Assembly (NCBI GenBank): GCA_002343445.1
Contig: DDSP01000067.1
Location: 2,957-66,956 of the forward strand
DNA: 64,000 nt
Origin: Chthonomonas sp. UBA2387
GTDB taxonomy: Bacteria > Armatimonadota > Fimbriimonadia > Fimbriimonadales > Fimbriimonadaceae
Direction: 5' to 3'
Shown here: piece by piece, positions 42,802 to 51,323 of the stretch
How the letters are laid out: each line of letters opens with the position of its first letter
Position numbering within the stretch: the first letter of the stretch is position 1
The notes under the pieces: generated by a model
What the model was told of the DNA's origin: nothing
What the model saw: the letters and a program-made list of their open reading frames with translations, nothing else
Databases searched by the model: none
Translations under genes and position numbers: made by a program

Positions 42802-43275
42802 ATGATCTCCCCACTGATTGCCACCCTCGCCCTGACGTTCGCCCTTGGAGGCGACGCGAAGTCCGCTCTCACCGAATCTCTCATGGACGAGTACCGGGCG
42901 CACGCCACCTACACCGCCGTGATCGGGAAGTTTGGCGCCTTCCGACCGTTCTCGAACATCGTCCGTGCCGAGGAGATGCACATTTCGTTGGTGCAGGCCG
43001 AGATGCGCGTCCACGGACTGGCCGTGCCTCCGAACCCGTTCGCTCGAAAGGAGGACGAGTCTTCCGAAGAACACGCCAAGCGCTTGGGCGTGCCTGCGAC
43101 GCGGCTCGACGCTGCAAAGGACGCGCTCAAGCTCGAACGAGACCAAGGCCCACTCTACGACAAGTTGACGACACCCGATCTCCCCGAATCTGTGCGAAGT
43201 CTGTTCGCCCGCCTGAAACGGGACTCGATCGAACGGCACCTCGTCGCCTTCGAGCGGTACGTCGGAAGGGGCTGA
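42802..43275 (+). CDS. Ferritin-like DUF2202-type protein
   Basis: 157 residues. The N-terminus is mildly hydrophobic (ISPLIATLALTFALGG) and may be a signal peptide. The body reads 'ALTESLMDEYRAHATYTAVIGKFGAFRPFSNIVRAEEMHISLVQ', the E..Y / E..H arrangement of a ferritin-like di-iron site. A later 'LFARLKRDSIERHLVAFERYV' supplies the second E..RH helix. It is probably a periplasmic metal-binding protein. Its substrate is unknown. Confidence 0.75.
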   Translation: MISPLIATLALTFALGGDAKSALTESLMDEYRAHATYTAVIGKFGAFRPFSNIVRAEEMHISLVQAEMRVHGLAVPPNPFARKEDESSEEHAKRLGVPATRLDAAKDALKLERDQGPLYDKLTTPDLPESVRSLFARLKRDSIERHLVAFERYVGRG

Positions 43276-43286
43276 GATCGGGCCCG

Positions 43287-43303
43287 TTAGGTCGTGGACC
43301 TAA
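43287..43303. promoter_or_regulatory. Perfect dyad overlapping the -35 region
   Basis: TTAGGTC and GACCTAA flank the three bases GTG. The -10 box of the next gene starts 22 bases later, so the dyad covers the -35 position and is a plausible repressor or activator site. It could also be a weak terminator hairpin for the preceding gene. Confidence 0.4.
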
Positions 43304-43324
43304 GGGACCCCGATGACCCCCCTC

Positions 43325-43330
43325 TAGAAT
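43325..43330 (+). promoter_or_regulatory. -10 box (TAGAAT), leaderless
   Basis: TAGAAT overlaps an upstream ATG at 43329 and ends 7 bases before the ATG at 43338, which decides the start of the next gene. Confidence 0.5.
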
Positions 43331-43337
43331 GCGCTCC

Positions 43338-44714
43338 ATGCGAACCCGTGTCGTAGCCGTCGTCCTGCTGGCCGCTTTGGCCGTTCAGTCGTTTGCCGAC
43401 CGGGTGGACGACCTCGTCCGCGCCGAGATGAAGAAGTCAGGCATCCCCGGCCTCTCGTTGGCCGTCGTCCAGAAGGGCAAGGTGGTCAAGAAGGCGGGCT
43501 ATGGGTTCGCCAGCTTGGAACTGGAAGCCAAGGCCACGCCTCAGACCGTCTACGAAATCGGCTCGGTGACCAAGCAGTTCACAGCCATGCTCACCCTCAT
43601 GCTGGTGGACGAGGGCAAGGTGAAGCTCGACGAATCGGTGCGGACGTACTTGCCGGACACTCCTGAGGCCTGGCAAGGCGTAACCGTGCGGCACTTGCTT
43701 ACGCATACCTCGGGCATCAAGAGCTACACGTCCGTTTCGGGGCTGGCCGTCTTGAGCAATCGCCAACTGGAAACGTCCGACGTGGTCGTGATGGTCAAAG
43801 ACCTGCCCATGGACTTCCAGCCCGGCGAGCGATTCTTGTACAACAACACAGGCTATTACCTGCTCGGAGCCATCGTTGAGAAGGTGACGGGCGAGACCTA
43901 CTGGGACCTGTTGAGGCAGCGTGTCTTCGAGCCGCTGGGCATGGCGTCCTCGCGCAGCAGCGAGCCGGGTGCGGTCATCCGTTACCGGGCGCGGGGCTAC
44001 CTGGGAACGGCCGCCCGGCACACCAACGCCAATCCGATCTCCAGCGGCGCGGGGTGGGCGGCGGGTTCGATCCTGTCAAGCATCGAAGACATGATCAAGT
44101 GGGACGCCTCGCTCCGGGCGCGGAAGTTCCTGAAGCCTGAAACCTACACCTTGATGTGGACGGCGGACCGGCTCAACAGCGGCGCCTCCGCCGGTTACGG
44201 GTTCGGGTGGATGATCGAGTCGGTCAATGGCCGCAAGCTGGTTCACCACGGGGGAAACACGCTCAGCCAGTCGGCGATGATCGAGCGGTACCTGGACGAC
44301 GACCTGACGGTGATCGTGCTGAGCAATCTCTCCCGCGCCCCGGTCCCGAGCCTGACGCGCAAGATCGCACGTCTGTACGCACCGAACCTGATCGAGAAGC
44401 CGATCAGCGACGACAAGCCGGAGCGGACCGCAAAGGCCAAGGCGTTCATCGAGGGCCTTTCGCGCGGGCAGCTCGACGAAAACTCGTTCACACCTTCGAT
44501 GCGAGAGAACAACATTGTCACGCTGGTGCGCCAGCAACTGCCGGCGATGCGACAGTGGGGCGCGTTGCAGCGAATCGAGTTGCTTGAGCGGCGCGGCGAG
44601 CCCGCCAACCCGACATCGCGCTACCGCGTCGTGTTCGCCAACGACGAGGTTCAGATGATCATCGGGTTTTCTGCCGAGGGTCTCATCGCCGGCCTGCAGA
44701 TTCGGCCCGGCTAG
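43338..44714 (+). CDS. Serine hydrolase of the class C beta-lactamase / D-alanyl carboxypeptidase fold
   Basis: 458 residues from the ATG at 43338. A signal peptide (VVAVVLLAALAVQSFA) is followed by the penicillin-binding fold: Ser76-x-x-Lys79 in 'YEIGSVTKQF', the Tyr168-Asn-Asn170 motif in 'FLYNNTGYYLLG', and 'KLVHHGGNTL', which takes the place of the KTG box. The last 110 residues form the DUF3471-like lipocalin tail often seen in these esterase/peptidase relatives. Substrate not assigned: peptidoglycan peptides, D-amino-acid peptides or esters are possible. It is not good evidence for beta-lactam resistance. Confidence 0.82.
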   Translation: MRTRVVAVVLLAALAVQSFADRVDDLVRAEMKKSGIPGLSLAVVQKGKVVKKAGYGFASLELEAKATPQTVYEIGSVTKQFTAMLTLMLVDEGKVKLDESVRTYLPDTPEAWQGVTVRHLLTHTSGIKSYTSVSGLAVLSNRQLETSDVVVMVKDLPMDFQPGERFLYNNTGYYLLGAIVEKVTGETYWDLLRQRVFEPLGMASSRSSEPGAVIRYRARGYLGTAARHTNANPISSGAGWAAGSILSSIEDMIKWDASLRARKFLKPETYTLMWTADRLNSGASAGYGFGWMIESVNGRKLVHHGGNTLSQSAMIERYLDDDLTVIVLSNLSRAPVPSLTRKIARLYAPNLIEKPISDDKPERTAKAKAFIEGLSRGQLDENSFTPSMRENNIVTLVRQQLPAMRQWGALQRIELLERRGEPANPTSRYRVVFANDEVQMIIGFSAEGLIAGLQIRPG

Positions 44715-44717
44715 CAC

Positions 44718-46001
44718 TCACCCCAGCAGTCGGGCCCAGCGCTCGGTGCGGCGCACGACCTCGGCCTGATCGAACCGGTCGTGGGCGACGGCTTTGTCCG
44801 CGCGATGCGTCAACGCGCCCTTCAACGCGCGCCCCAATTGGTGCGCCTTGGCGTCCCAGGCGCTCTTCCCGCGCACCACGCGCCCACCCGACCGATTCAG
44901 GGCCAAGCCAACGGCATCGGCCATCCAAGCCGCCATGTTTGCGATGGGGTCGCCCGAGGGCATCATCTCGCCTACGGCCCACGCGTGCAGTTCACCCCAA
45001 CTGAAGGGCAAGCGGGTTTCGAGGGCTCCCAGCAAGGCTGGCTGCGACTCGATTTGGGGCACCTTGTCGTACCAGGCGTTGTGCACGAAGTCCGGGATCG
45101 GCTCGGGCGCGATCATCGCGATCGGCTTCTGCGCGACGGCAGCCTCGATCAGGCTCGTGCTGTAGGAAGTCATGACCACGTCGGACGCCAAGATCCACTC
45201 GCGAACCGTTCCCTGTTGGATGACCCTGAACCGGCCCGAGGGCTCGCCCACCGACTCCTTCACGCTCTCAAGAAACGCTTCCAGCCGTGTGTACGGGCGC
45301 GGACGAAGCACGACCTCCCACTCGGTCGCATCGGCGGCTTGCCGCAGCCAACGGCACATCTCGGCCAACGAGCGGCGGGCGAACTCGCGGTAGCCGTGCG
45401 CCTGTTCAGCCGGAGCGCCCCACCGCACCATCTGGTCCACGTAGGCGTCCGGGTAGAACGCCGCGCCGTAGTTCTCGGGCACGAACAGCCAGGGCCGCGC
45501 GGGATCCAAGCCGTGCGCCCCGGCCAGCTCCGCACGGTCGGGAAAGTAGCGCCGGTAAGGCTCCTGATAGAGCGCGTAACTAGGGTTGCCGTTGACGCGG
45601 ATGCGGTCCCGGCCGACCCCATAGCCCACCAGATAGGCCGCATAAAACTCGCCCCACGCGTGGTGCAGCACCTCGTCGCGGGCGAAGTTGCCGTGCGGCT
45701 TTTTGACCTCCTTGTTGATGTTTTGGAACACCTGCTCGTAGGCCAGGTTCAGGTAGACGGCATGGGGCCAATACTTGCGCGCCTTGCGGATGGCCACGTC
45801 CTGGTCTTCGTTGAACCAAGGGACGGCCACCACTTTCGGGTTGTGTGCGGCGATGGTGCCGTAGGGGTCGAAGTTGATCGAACAGACGGCCATCTCCAAG
45901 CCGTGATCGCGCCGGAGCAGGTGCCTCAACGCGCACGACACGTCGAGTTCGCGGGCGATGTGGCCCACGTAAAGGACGATGTCGGCGGGTTTGGGTGCCA
46001 C
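44718..46001 (-). CDS. Surface carbohydrate biosynthesis protein (GT-B-like)
   Basis: 427 residues. The N-terminal 'VLYVGHIARELDVSCALRHLLRRDHGLEM' and later 'VLHHAWGEFYAAYLVGYGVGRDRIRVNGNPSYAL' are the start and hinge of a GT-B-like fold. 'VREWILASDVVMTSYSTSLIEAAVAQKPIAMIAPE' is the nucleotide-sugar-site pattern shared with CDP-glycerol transferases and KDO-type enzymes. It is the last gene of the minus-strand operon that begins at 49363, 9 bases after a DinB-like gene. A cell-surface glycan role is inferred. Confidence 0.65.
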   Translation of the reverse strand: MAPKPADIVLYVGHIARELDVSCALRHLLRRDHGLEMAVCSINFDPYGTIAAHNPKVVAVPWFNEDQDVAIRKARKYWPHAVYLNLAYEQVFQNINKEVKKPHGNFARDEVLHHAWGEFYAAYLVGYGVGRDRIRVNGNPSYALYQEPYRRYFPDRAELAGAHGLDPARPWLFVPENYGAAFYPDAYVDQMVRWGAPAEQAHGYREFARRSLAEMCRWLRQAADATEWEVVLRPRPYTRLEAFLESVKESVGEPSGRFRVIQQGTVREWILASDVVMTSYSTSLIEAAVAQKPIAMIAPEPIPDFVHNAWYDKVPQIESQPALLGALETRLPFSWGELHAWAVGEMMPSGDPIANMAAWMADAVGLALNRSGGRVVRGKSAWDAKAHQLGRALKGALTHRADKAVAHDRFDQAEVVRRTERWARLLG

Positions 46002-46010
46002 GGTGGTTTT

Positions 46011-46541
46011 CTAGCCCTTGGCGAGGCGTCGAAGGTGGATGAGGTGATACTCGAGATGGTTGCTGACGAAGTCCATCGTCTCCTCGACCGACAGCGGACC
46101 CGCGACGGGGTGGACCAGCATCCGCAGGGTCAAGTCGTCCACGCGGGACAGCTTCTTCTTGAGCGCTCGGTGCAGTTGTGCGATGCGGTCCAGCAGCGGG
46201 GCGAGTTCGGCGTCTTCGGCCACCTCGGGGAAGGCCCCCTTGACGGGGACACGAATGCCTCGCTTGAGTATCCAACGGACGACCCGGCGTTTCATGGCCA
46301 GCGAAGGTGCGCGGCGCGGCATGGGCTTCCATTCGGAGCAGGCCTTCAACGCGCCGGCATGGACCCGCAGGAGGTGGTCGGCCACCTGCGCCGCCGTCCA
46401 CTCGTCGGAGGCGCGCGCTCGTTCGGCGAGCGTCGCCTCGTGGGAAAGGAGCAGGGTCTCCAACTCGGCGATCTGCCGATCCATGGTCTCGAGCACGCCT
46501 GCCAGCGCAGTCGCGACGGCCTCGGCATCCGTGTTGGGCAT
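46011..46541 (-). CDS. DinB-family protein
   Basis: 176 residues with the four-helix DinB layout: 'ALAGVLETMDRQIAELETLLLSHEATLAERARASDEWTAAQVADHLLRVHAGAL' includes the first metal-type His. A later 'ETMDFVSNHLEYHLIHLRRLAKG' contains the paired His residues at the end of the last helix. The metal-dependent activity is not known. It lies 10 bases after the 312-residue gene and 9 bases before the glycosyltransferase-like gene, so it is part of the same operon. Confidence 0.7.
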   Translation of the reverse strand: MPNTDAEAVATALAGVLETMDRQIAELETLLLSHEATLAERARASDEWTAAQVADHLLRVHAGALKACSEWKPMPRRAPSLAMKRRVVRWILKRGIRVPVKGAFPEVAEDAELAPLLDRIAQLHRALKKKLSRVDDLTLRMLVHPVAGPLSVEETMDFVSNHLEYHLIHLRRLAKG

Positions 46542-46551
46542 CCGCCGAATC

Positions 46552-47490
46552 CTACCCTCCGACTAGGTGGTCGTTGATGTCGCCGCGTTCCGGGAGCAGT
46601 TCCAGCACGGCGATGCCTTCCCAAAGGCCGCGGTCCTGGCCACCGGGATAGGCCGTCAACTTCCCTTTCCCGCCCACCGAAACGCTGTCGCCTTCGGCGA
46701 TCGGGCTGCCGAGCAGGGCCTCTTGCGCCAAGCTCATCAGCACCGCTTCCGCTTGCAGCGACCGCTCTTGACGCACGTCCTGCATCTCCAATTCGGGCAA
46801 AGCGAACTTGACCATGCCTTTCGTGAACACGCGGACCTTCGCGCCCGAAGCGATCCGATGGACGGCGATGTGTTCCCGGGCGTCGGCGAGCGGCGCGGCG
46901 CGGGGGTTCATCTTGAGTTCGTGGGGCAGCAGGTAGCGCTGCGCCAACGGGTCGGCGATCGCGCCTTCCGAGAGCGTCGCCAGACGAGTCGCCACGTCCA
47001 GAAGCAAGTCGAGTGCGGGGTAGACGGCCGGGTCGTAGGTCTTGAACGAGAACTGGACCAAGTGCCACGTGGAGCGCAACCGGAGCAACAGGTCCGGGTG
47101 CATGGCAGCGGCGAGCGGACTGTTCACCACGGGCGTTGGGTCGTAGCCCGCCTCCTCGGGGTGCATGACGATCATGCTCAACAACGTCTTCTTGTTCTTC
47201 GAGGCGATGGCATACGCGCCCCGCTCGATGGGTTGATCGAGGGCGTCCTTCGTCGCGTTGCGGTTCAGGGGCACGGGCAAACCCTCGACCGCACCGCCGA
47301 CCGCACCGGGGTTGGCGAGTTGCGAGAGCGCCGGCAGGCGCGCCGTGCACCCGAGCACCGTGAGATAGAACTCGGGGCTCAACGCCAAGGGCGACTTGCG
47401 AGGCGACACGAGCGACGCCGCAGTCACGGGATCGGCGGCGACCATCTTCGCGCCCTTGACCGCTTGCCGGAACAGCCCGAACAACCTCAC
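46552..47490 (-). CDS. Hypothetical protein of the HTTM operon
   Basis: 312 residues from a GTG at 47490, which overlaps the HTTM gene stop as GTGA; the same frame runs far upstream but only as a shadow of that gene. There are no clear membrane segments. Residues 60-130 contain 'VPLNRNATKDALDQPIERGAYAIASKNKKTLLSMIVMHPEE', and the end has 'DSVSVGGKGKLTAYPGGQDRGLWEGIAVLELLPE'. I recognise no family. Co-translation suggests it serves the HTTM protein. Confidence 0.6.
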   Translation of the reverse strand: MRLFGLFRQAVKGAKMVAADPVTAASLVSPRKSPLALSPEFYLTVLGCTARLPALSQLANPGAVGGAVEGLPVPLNRNATKDALDQPIERGAYAIASKNKKTLLSMIVMHPEEAGYDPTPVVNSPLAAAMHPDLLLRLRSTWHLVQFSFKTYDPAVYPALDLLLDVATRLATLSEGAIADPLAQRYLLPHELKMNPRAAPLADAREHIAVHRIASGAKVRVFTKGMVKFALPELEMQDVRQERSLQAEAVLMSLAQEALLGSPIAEGDSVSVGGKGKLTAYPGGQDRGLWEGIAVLELLPERGDINDHLVGG

Positions 47491-48653
47491 AGGCCCGGCC
47501 CCTTGCGCACGACGGCCCGATCGAGCAGACGCCGGAACAGCCCGGGCACACACCCCATCGGCCACGCCCCGAGGGTGCGCACCCAAACCGACCAAAGCGG
47601 CCGCTTCACGGGTCCCTTTGCGCCTTCGACCACCCAGGCCTCGCCCGCACCGTGGTCGTACTCGACGAGTTGCAGCGGGTCTGCGGCCATGAGCGCCCGC
47701 ACCGAGCCATCGCTGAACGCCGTGCCCGCAGGCGACAGGACGCGCACCTTCCAGCGAGAGAACCTGGCCCCCACGTCCTTGGCCCATTGCTCCACTTCGT
47801 GGCCCTCGTAGAAGCAGAGGTATCCGACGGCGACGATCCACCCGAACAACGGGATGTTGTAGCGCCAGTCGATGAACGCGTGCAACCCAAGCCCCATGAG
47901 CAGAATCCACTTGCGGAGCGGCTTGGCGAACACCAGCGTGGCCAGAGCCACCTCGACCAGCAACGTGGCGTAGGTGAGGAGCGCCACCATCGGCTGCTGC
48001 TCGATGAACGGCGGCACGCCGAAGCGGTCGAACTCGTTGAGTTGGGCGGGATACCACGTGGCCGTCCCTTCCCGCCAGTGGGTGCCGTGCGCCTTGTGCC
48101 ACACCGTGGTGAAGTACATCAGCGCGAGTTGATACTGAACCAGACGCTGCGGCCAAAGCGAAACCGAGGGCAGTTCGAAGTCTTCCTTGCCCTTCCACAG
48201 CCGGATGAAGCGATCCATCGAACACGACGCACCCGCCGGACCGACCGCAAGGATGATGAGGCAGTTGCGGATGAGCGTGTCGCCGCTGTGCAGCACGATC
48301 GGGTTGCGGTGGTGGAGCGAGATGTACCCGACGGCCAACGCGATGGTCGAAAGCCGCGACCAGAGTCCCAACGTGGTCAGAAGCGCGGCCACCATCGTGG
48401 CGAGATAGAGGGTCAGCGTCACGGGTGCGCTCGTGATGCCCGCGTAAACGTTGATGCGCCAATCGGGTCCGAGCCATTGCGAGGCCGCCGCCCATGGCAC
48501 GAAGCCGTCTTCGGTGAACCACGCCCCGAAGTCGGGGAGCATCATGGCCAGGTTGATGAACGCCAGCGTGCCCAGGGCGATGCGAAACACGCCGAATGTC
48601 GCGGGCGAGCCGTGTCCGAACCACCACTGATCGCACCCGCGCAACCAGCTCAT
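47487..48653 (-). CDS. HTTM-domain membrane protein (vitamin-K carboxylase-like)
   Basis: 388 residues from the ATG at 48653, which overlaps the previous stop as ATGA. Several membrane helices are visible between 20 and 270 ('VFRIALGTLAFINLAMML', 'VTLTLYLATMVAALLTTLGLW', 'MVALLTYATLLVEVALATLVF', 'ILLMGLGLHAFIDW'). 'HHRNPIVLHSGDTLIRNCLIILAVGPAG' and 'QYQLALMYFTTVWHKAHGTHWREGTATWY' are HTTM signatures, shared with gamma-glutamyl carboxylases and sporulation-delaying-protein processing enzymes. Cytosolic tail after 290. Substrate unknown. Confidence 0.8.
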   Translation of the reverse strand: MSWLRGCDQWWFGHGSPATFGVFRIALGTLAFINLAMMLPDFGAWFTEDGFVPWAAASQWLGPDWRINVYAGITSAPVTLTLYLATMVAALLTTLGLWSRLSTIALAVGYISLHHRNPIVLHSGDTLIRNCLIILAVGPAGASCSMDRFIRLWKGKEDFELPSVSLWPQRLVQYQLALMYFTTVWHKAHGTHWREGTATWYPAQLNEFDRFGVPPFIEQQPMVALLTYATLLVEVALATLVFAKPLRKWILLMGLGLHAFIDWRYNIPLFGWIVAVGYLCFYEGHEVEQWAKDVGARFSRWKVRVLSPAGTAFSDGSVRALMAADPLQLVEYDHGAGEAWVVEGAKGPVKRPLWSVWVRTLGAWPMGCVPGLFRRLLDRAVVRKGPGL

Positions 48654-49363
48654 TGCCACCCCTTGGCCCGCAGGATCGCGTCCGTGTCCACCTTGTGGTC
48701 GTGGTACACGAACTCCGAGTACTCTTCCTTGAACTTCACGTCCGGCCCCGGAAAGACGAAGAAGTGCCGCTTCAGCCGGACTCGGACGGGTAGGTTTGCG
48801 GGGTCGTGCGCCTGTTCCAGGGCGATCCGCTGGGCGAAGATCGGCCATAGGAACGAGTTGCTCTCCAGGTGGGCCCGCTCGAGAAACTTGCGGTAGCGCT
48901 CCTTCAGGTACTTCTGGGGCGGCTCCAGGGCGAACATGCGCGGGTAGCCGCCCACGAACTTGGTTCCGTCGGCGTACTCCACTTCGGCGTCCACCCAGAC
49001 GTCGGTGTCGGCGGGGTTGGGCGCGAACATGTCCCAGTACTGCCACGTGCCGAGGCGAAGCAGGAAGTAGGTCAGGGGCCCTTCTTGCACCATCGGGTGG
49101 GCGGCCCACTCGGTGCCTTTGATCCCGGGCGCCTCGGTCAGATCGGGCGACCGAAGGTGGTAGAAGCACGCGTAGAGGAACCAATCGGGGAGTTCCGATG
49201 CGAAGGCCGGCACCTCGGCCGGGCTGGTCGGCCATTGGAACACGACGACCCCGTTGCGCATGGCTTCGGGGGGTCGCGGAAGCGAGAACACCGTGATGGC
49301 GAACACGTGGGCGGCCACGAGCCACTTGACCAACGGATGAGCGTTCCGCGTTCGCCGCGCCAT
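48650..49363 (-). CDS. Hypothetical membrane-anchored protein upstream of HTTM
   Basis: 237 residues from the ATG at 49363; the frame extends to 49492 into the rpsB promoter region and is not used. One N-terminal membrane helix (LVKWLVAAHVFAITVFSLP) is followed by a soluble domain with 'LPDWFLYACFYHLRSP', 'LLRLGTWQYWDMFAPNP' and 'FVGGYPRMFALEPPQKYLKERYRKFLERAHL'. The 'W..W.MFAP.P...D' signature is the one commonly found in proteins encoded with HTTM genes. It is first in the five-gene operon and divergent from rpsB. Confidence 0.65.
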   Translation of the reverse strand: MARRTRNAHPLVKWLVAAHVFAITVFSLPRPPEAMRNGVVVFQWPTSPAEVPAFASELPDWFLYACFYHLRSPDLTEAPGIKGTEWAAHPMVQEGPLTYFLLRLGTWQYWDMFAPNPADTDVWVDAEVEYADGTKFVGGYPRMFALEPPQKYLKERYRKFLERAHLESNSFLWPIFAQRIALEQAHDPANLPVRVRLKRHFFVFPGPDVKFKEEYSEFVYHDHKVDTDAILRAKGWQ

Positions 49364-49419
49364 AGCCGCCAAGCTTACGCCAAATCCGGGCCGGGTGGGT
49401 AGGGTCGGCGGCTTGCGGG

Positions 49420-49425
49420 TACAAT
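49420..49425 (+). promoter_or_regulatory. -10 box (TACAAT) of the rpsB operon
   Basis: TACAAT lies about 94 bases before the proposed rpsB start, leaving a leader of roughly 85 bases. In other bacteria the rpsB leader binds S2 for feedback control; I cannot fold this one reliably by eye. Confidence 0.5.
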
Positions 49426-49518
49426 CTGCGCCGTTACGAACGACACACGGAGGCCGTGGCGTCAGGGTCCCCTCGCGGGGCGTCGCCAACAAACCAAACC
49501 CTCCGGAGGAGCAAAACC

Positions 49519-50484
49519 CTGGAAGAACACGAAGTCAACTCAGAGCTCTCGATGAAAGAGCTCCTGGAAGCCGGTGTGCACTTTGGGCACCAGACCCGTC
49601 GCTGGAACCCCAAGATGAAGCGCTACATCTACGGCGCGCGCAACGGCATCTACATCGTCGACCTGCACCAGACCCTGGCCGAGTTCCAGAAGGCCGTCGC
49701 CTTCGTCAAGGAACTCGCCGCCGAAGGCAAGTCCATCCTGTTCGTCGGCACCAAGAAGCAGGCGCAGTCCGCCATCAAGGAAGCCGCGATCCGCTCCGGC
49801 CAGTACTTCATGGCCGAGCGCTGGCTGGGCGGCACGCTGACCAACTGGAAGACCATCCAGCAGCGCGTCAACCGACTCAAGGACCTCGATCGCATGGAAG
49901 AGGAAGGCTATCTGGCCCGCCTGCCGAAGAAGGAGCGCCTGAAGAGGTACGAGGAGCGCGAGAAGCTCAACCGCTACTTCGAAGGCATCCGCAACATGGA
50001 AGAGCCGCCCGACTGCTTGTTCGTGGTGGACGTGAACAAGGAAGCCATCGCGATCCACGAGGCGCGCACGCTCAAGATTCCTATCATCGCGATCGTCGAC
50101 ACCAACTGCGATCCCGACGTGGTGGACTACGTCATCCCCGGCAACGACGATGCCATCCGCGCCGTCCGCCTGGTGACCGGGAAGGTCAGCGACGCCATCA
50201 TCGAAAGCCGCCCGATGAGCCAAGGTCTCACCGAAGGCATCATCCGCTCGGGCGAGGAAGTGGAAGACGGCCCCACGTACGTGGACAAGGAGATGCTTGC
50301 GGCGTTCGGCGTTCTCGACGACGCCCCGGCGACCGCTGCACCTGCGGCCGAACCGATTGCCGAACCGATTGCCGAACCGATTGCGGAGCCGGTCGCCGAA
50401 GCCGCTCCGGAACCCACCCCCGAGCCCGCTCCCGCCGAGGAAGCGGCTCCCGAGGTCAGCACCTCCGAAAGCCAAGAAGAATAA
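49519..50484 (+). CDS. rpsB: 30S ribosomal protein S2
   Basis: 321 residues if started at the CTG at 49519, which has GGAGGAG exactly 7 bases upstream; the first ATG near the conserved core (49552) has no Shine-Dalgarno, and an ATG at 49456 would add an odd 21-residue extension. The S2 core is textbook: 'LLEAGVHFGHQTRRWNPKM', 'YIYGARNGIYIVDLHQTL', 'FVGTKKQAQSAIKEAA', 'RWLGGTLTNWKTI' and 'IAIVDTNCDPDVVDYVIPGNDDAIRAV'. A C-terminal tail of AEPI repeats and Pro/Glu is extra. It is the first gene of rpsB-tsf-pyrH-frr-uppS. Confidence 0.95.
   Translation: MEEHEVNSELSMKELLEAGVHFGHQTRRWNPKMKRYIYGARNGIYIVDLHQTLAEFQKAVAFVKELAAEGKSILFVGTKKQAQSAIKEAAIRSGQYFMAERWLGGTLTNWKTIQQRVNRLKDLDRMEEEGYLARLPKKERLKRYEEREKLNRYFEGIRNMEEPPDCLFVVDVNKEAIAIHEARTLKIPIIAIVDTNCDPDVVDYVIPGNDDAIRAVRLVTGKVSDAIIESRPMSQGLTEGIIRSGEEVEDGPTYVDKEMLAAFGVLDDAPATAAPAAEPIAEPIAEPIAEPVAEAAPEPTPEPAPAEEAAPEVSTSESQEE
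50347..50382 (+). repeat. Tandem 12-base repeat in the rpsB tail
   Basis: Three exact copies of GCCGAACCGATT encode AEPI-AEPI-AEPI in the C-terminal tail of S2. A short repeat like this can change copy number by slippage without breaking the frame. Confidence 0.85.
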
Positions 50485-50487
50485 ACC

Positions 50488-51321
50488 ATGCCCGCATACA
50501 CAGCAGCAGACGTCAAGAAGCTACGCGATCTCACCGACGCCCCCATGATGGAGTGCAAGAACGCACTCGAAGAGGCGGGCGGAGACTTTGAAAAGGCTCA
50601 GGAAATCCTTCGCGAGAAGGGCAAAGCCGCCGCTTCCAAGCGCGCGGACCGCTCGACCGCGGCAGGCGTCGTCGCCTTCGCCACCGATGGCGGCACCGTC
50701 GCCGGTGTGGTCGTCGAGTGCGAAACGGACTTCGTCGCCCGCAACGAGGAGTTCATCGCCCTAGTGCAGGACATCGCGAACGCGTTCCTGGCCAACGAGC
50801 CCGGCGATGCGCCGCTCGATGCGCAAAGCGCCGACGGCACCACGGTCGGTCGAATGATCGAAGCCGCCGTCGCCAAGATCCGCGAGAACATCCGTCTGGC
50901 CAAGGTGGTTCGACTCAGCGGCGACGAAGCCAAAGGCACTTACGTCCACCACGACCTTACCAAGGGCGCTGTGGTCGCCGTGACCGGCGGCCACTCCGGC
51001 GCAGCCGAAGTGGCCAAGACGCTGGCCGTCCAGGTCGTGGCGCTCGATGCGCAAGTCGTGCGCAAGGAAGACCTCTCGCAGGACGTCCTCGAGCACGAGA
51101 TCGCACTGGAGACGCAGCGCGCCATCAACGAAGGCAAGACCCCCGAAATGGCGGCCAACATCGCCAGGGGCCGCGTCAACAAGGAGTACGTCAAGAGTGT
51201 GGTCCTGTTGGAGCAGGTCTTCTACAAGGATCAGAAGATCTCGGTGGGCGACTACGTGAAGCAAGAAGGCGGCGGCGCGACCGTAACCCGGTTCGAGCGA
51301 CTGGCCGTCGGAGCCAACTGA
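50488..51321 (+). CDS. tsf: Elongation factor Ts
   Basis: 277 residues, starting 3 bases after rpsB. 'DVKKLRDLTDAPMMECKNALEEAGGDFEKAQEILREKG' is the UBA-like N-terminal domain, and 'VVVECETDFVARNEEF' is the TDFVAR EF-Tu-contact motif. The C-terminal part has 'EGKTPEMAANIARGRVNKEYVKSVVLLEQVFYKD', the usual late family signature. It exchanges GDP for GTP on EF-Tu. Operon position after rpsB is the common bacterial arrangement. Confidence 0.97.
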   Translation: MPAYTAADVKKLRDLTDAPMMECKNALEEAGGDFEKAQEILREKGKAAASKRADRSTAAGVVAFATDGGTVAGVVVECETDFVARNEEFIALVQDIANAFLANEPGDAPLDAQSADGTTVGRMIEAAVAKIRENIRLAKVVRLSGDEAKGTYVHHDLTKGAVVAVTGGHSGAAEVAKTLAVQVVALDAQVVRKEDLSQDVLEHEIALETQRAINEGKTPEMAANIARGRVNKEYVKSVVLLEQVFYKDQKISVGDYVKQEGGGATVTRFERLAVGAN

Positions 51322-51323
51322 CC

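Noticed and set aside
44781..46577. A 598-residue open frame on the plus strand
   Set aside because: Shadow of the carbohydrate-biosynthesis and DinB genes, rich in His/Arg/Leu, with no recognisable motif.
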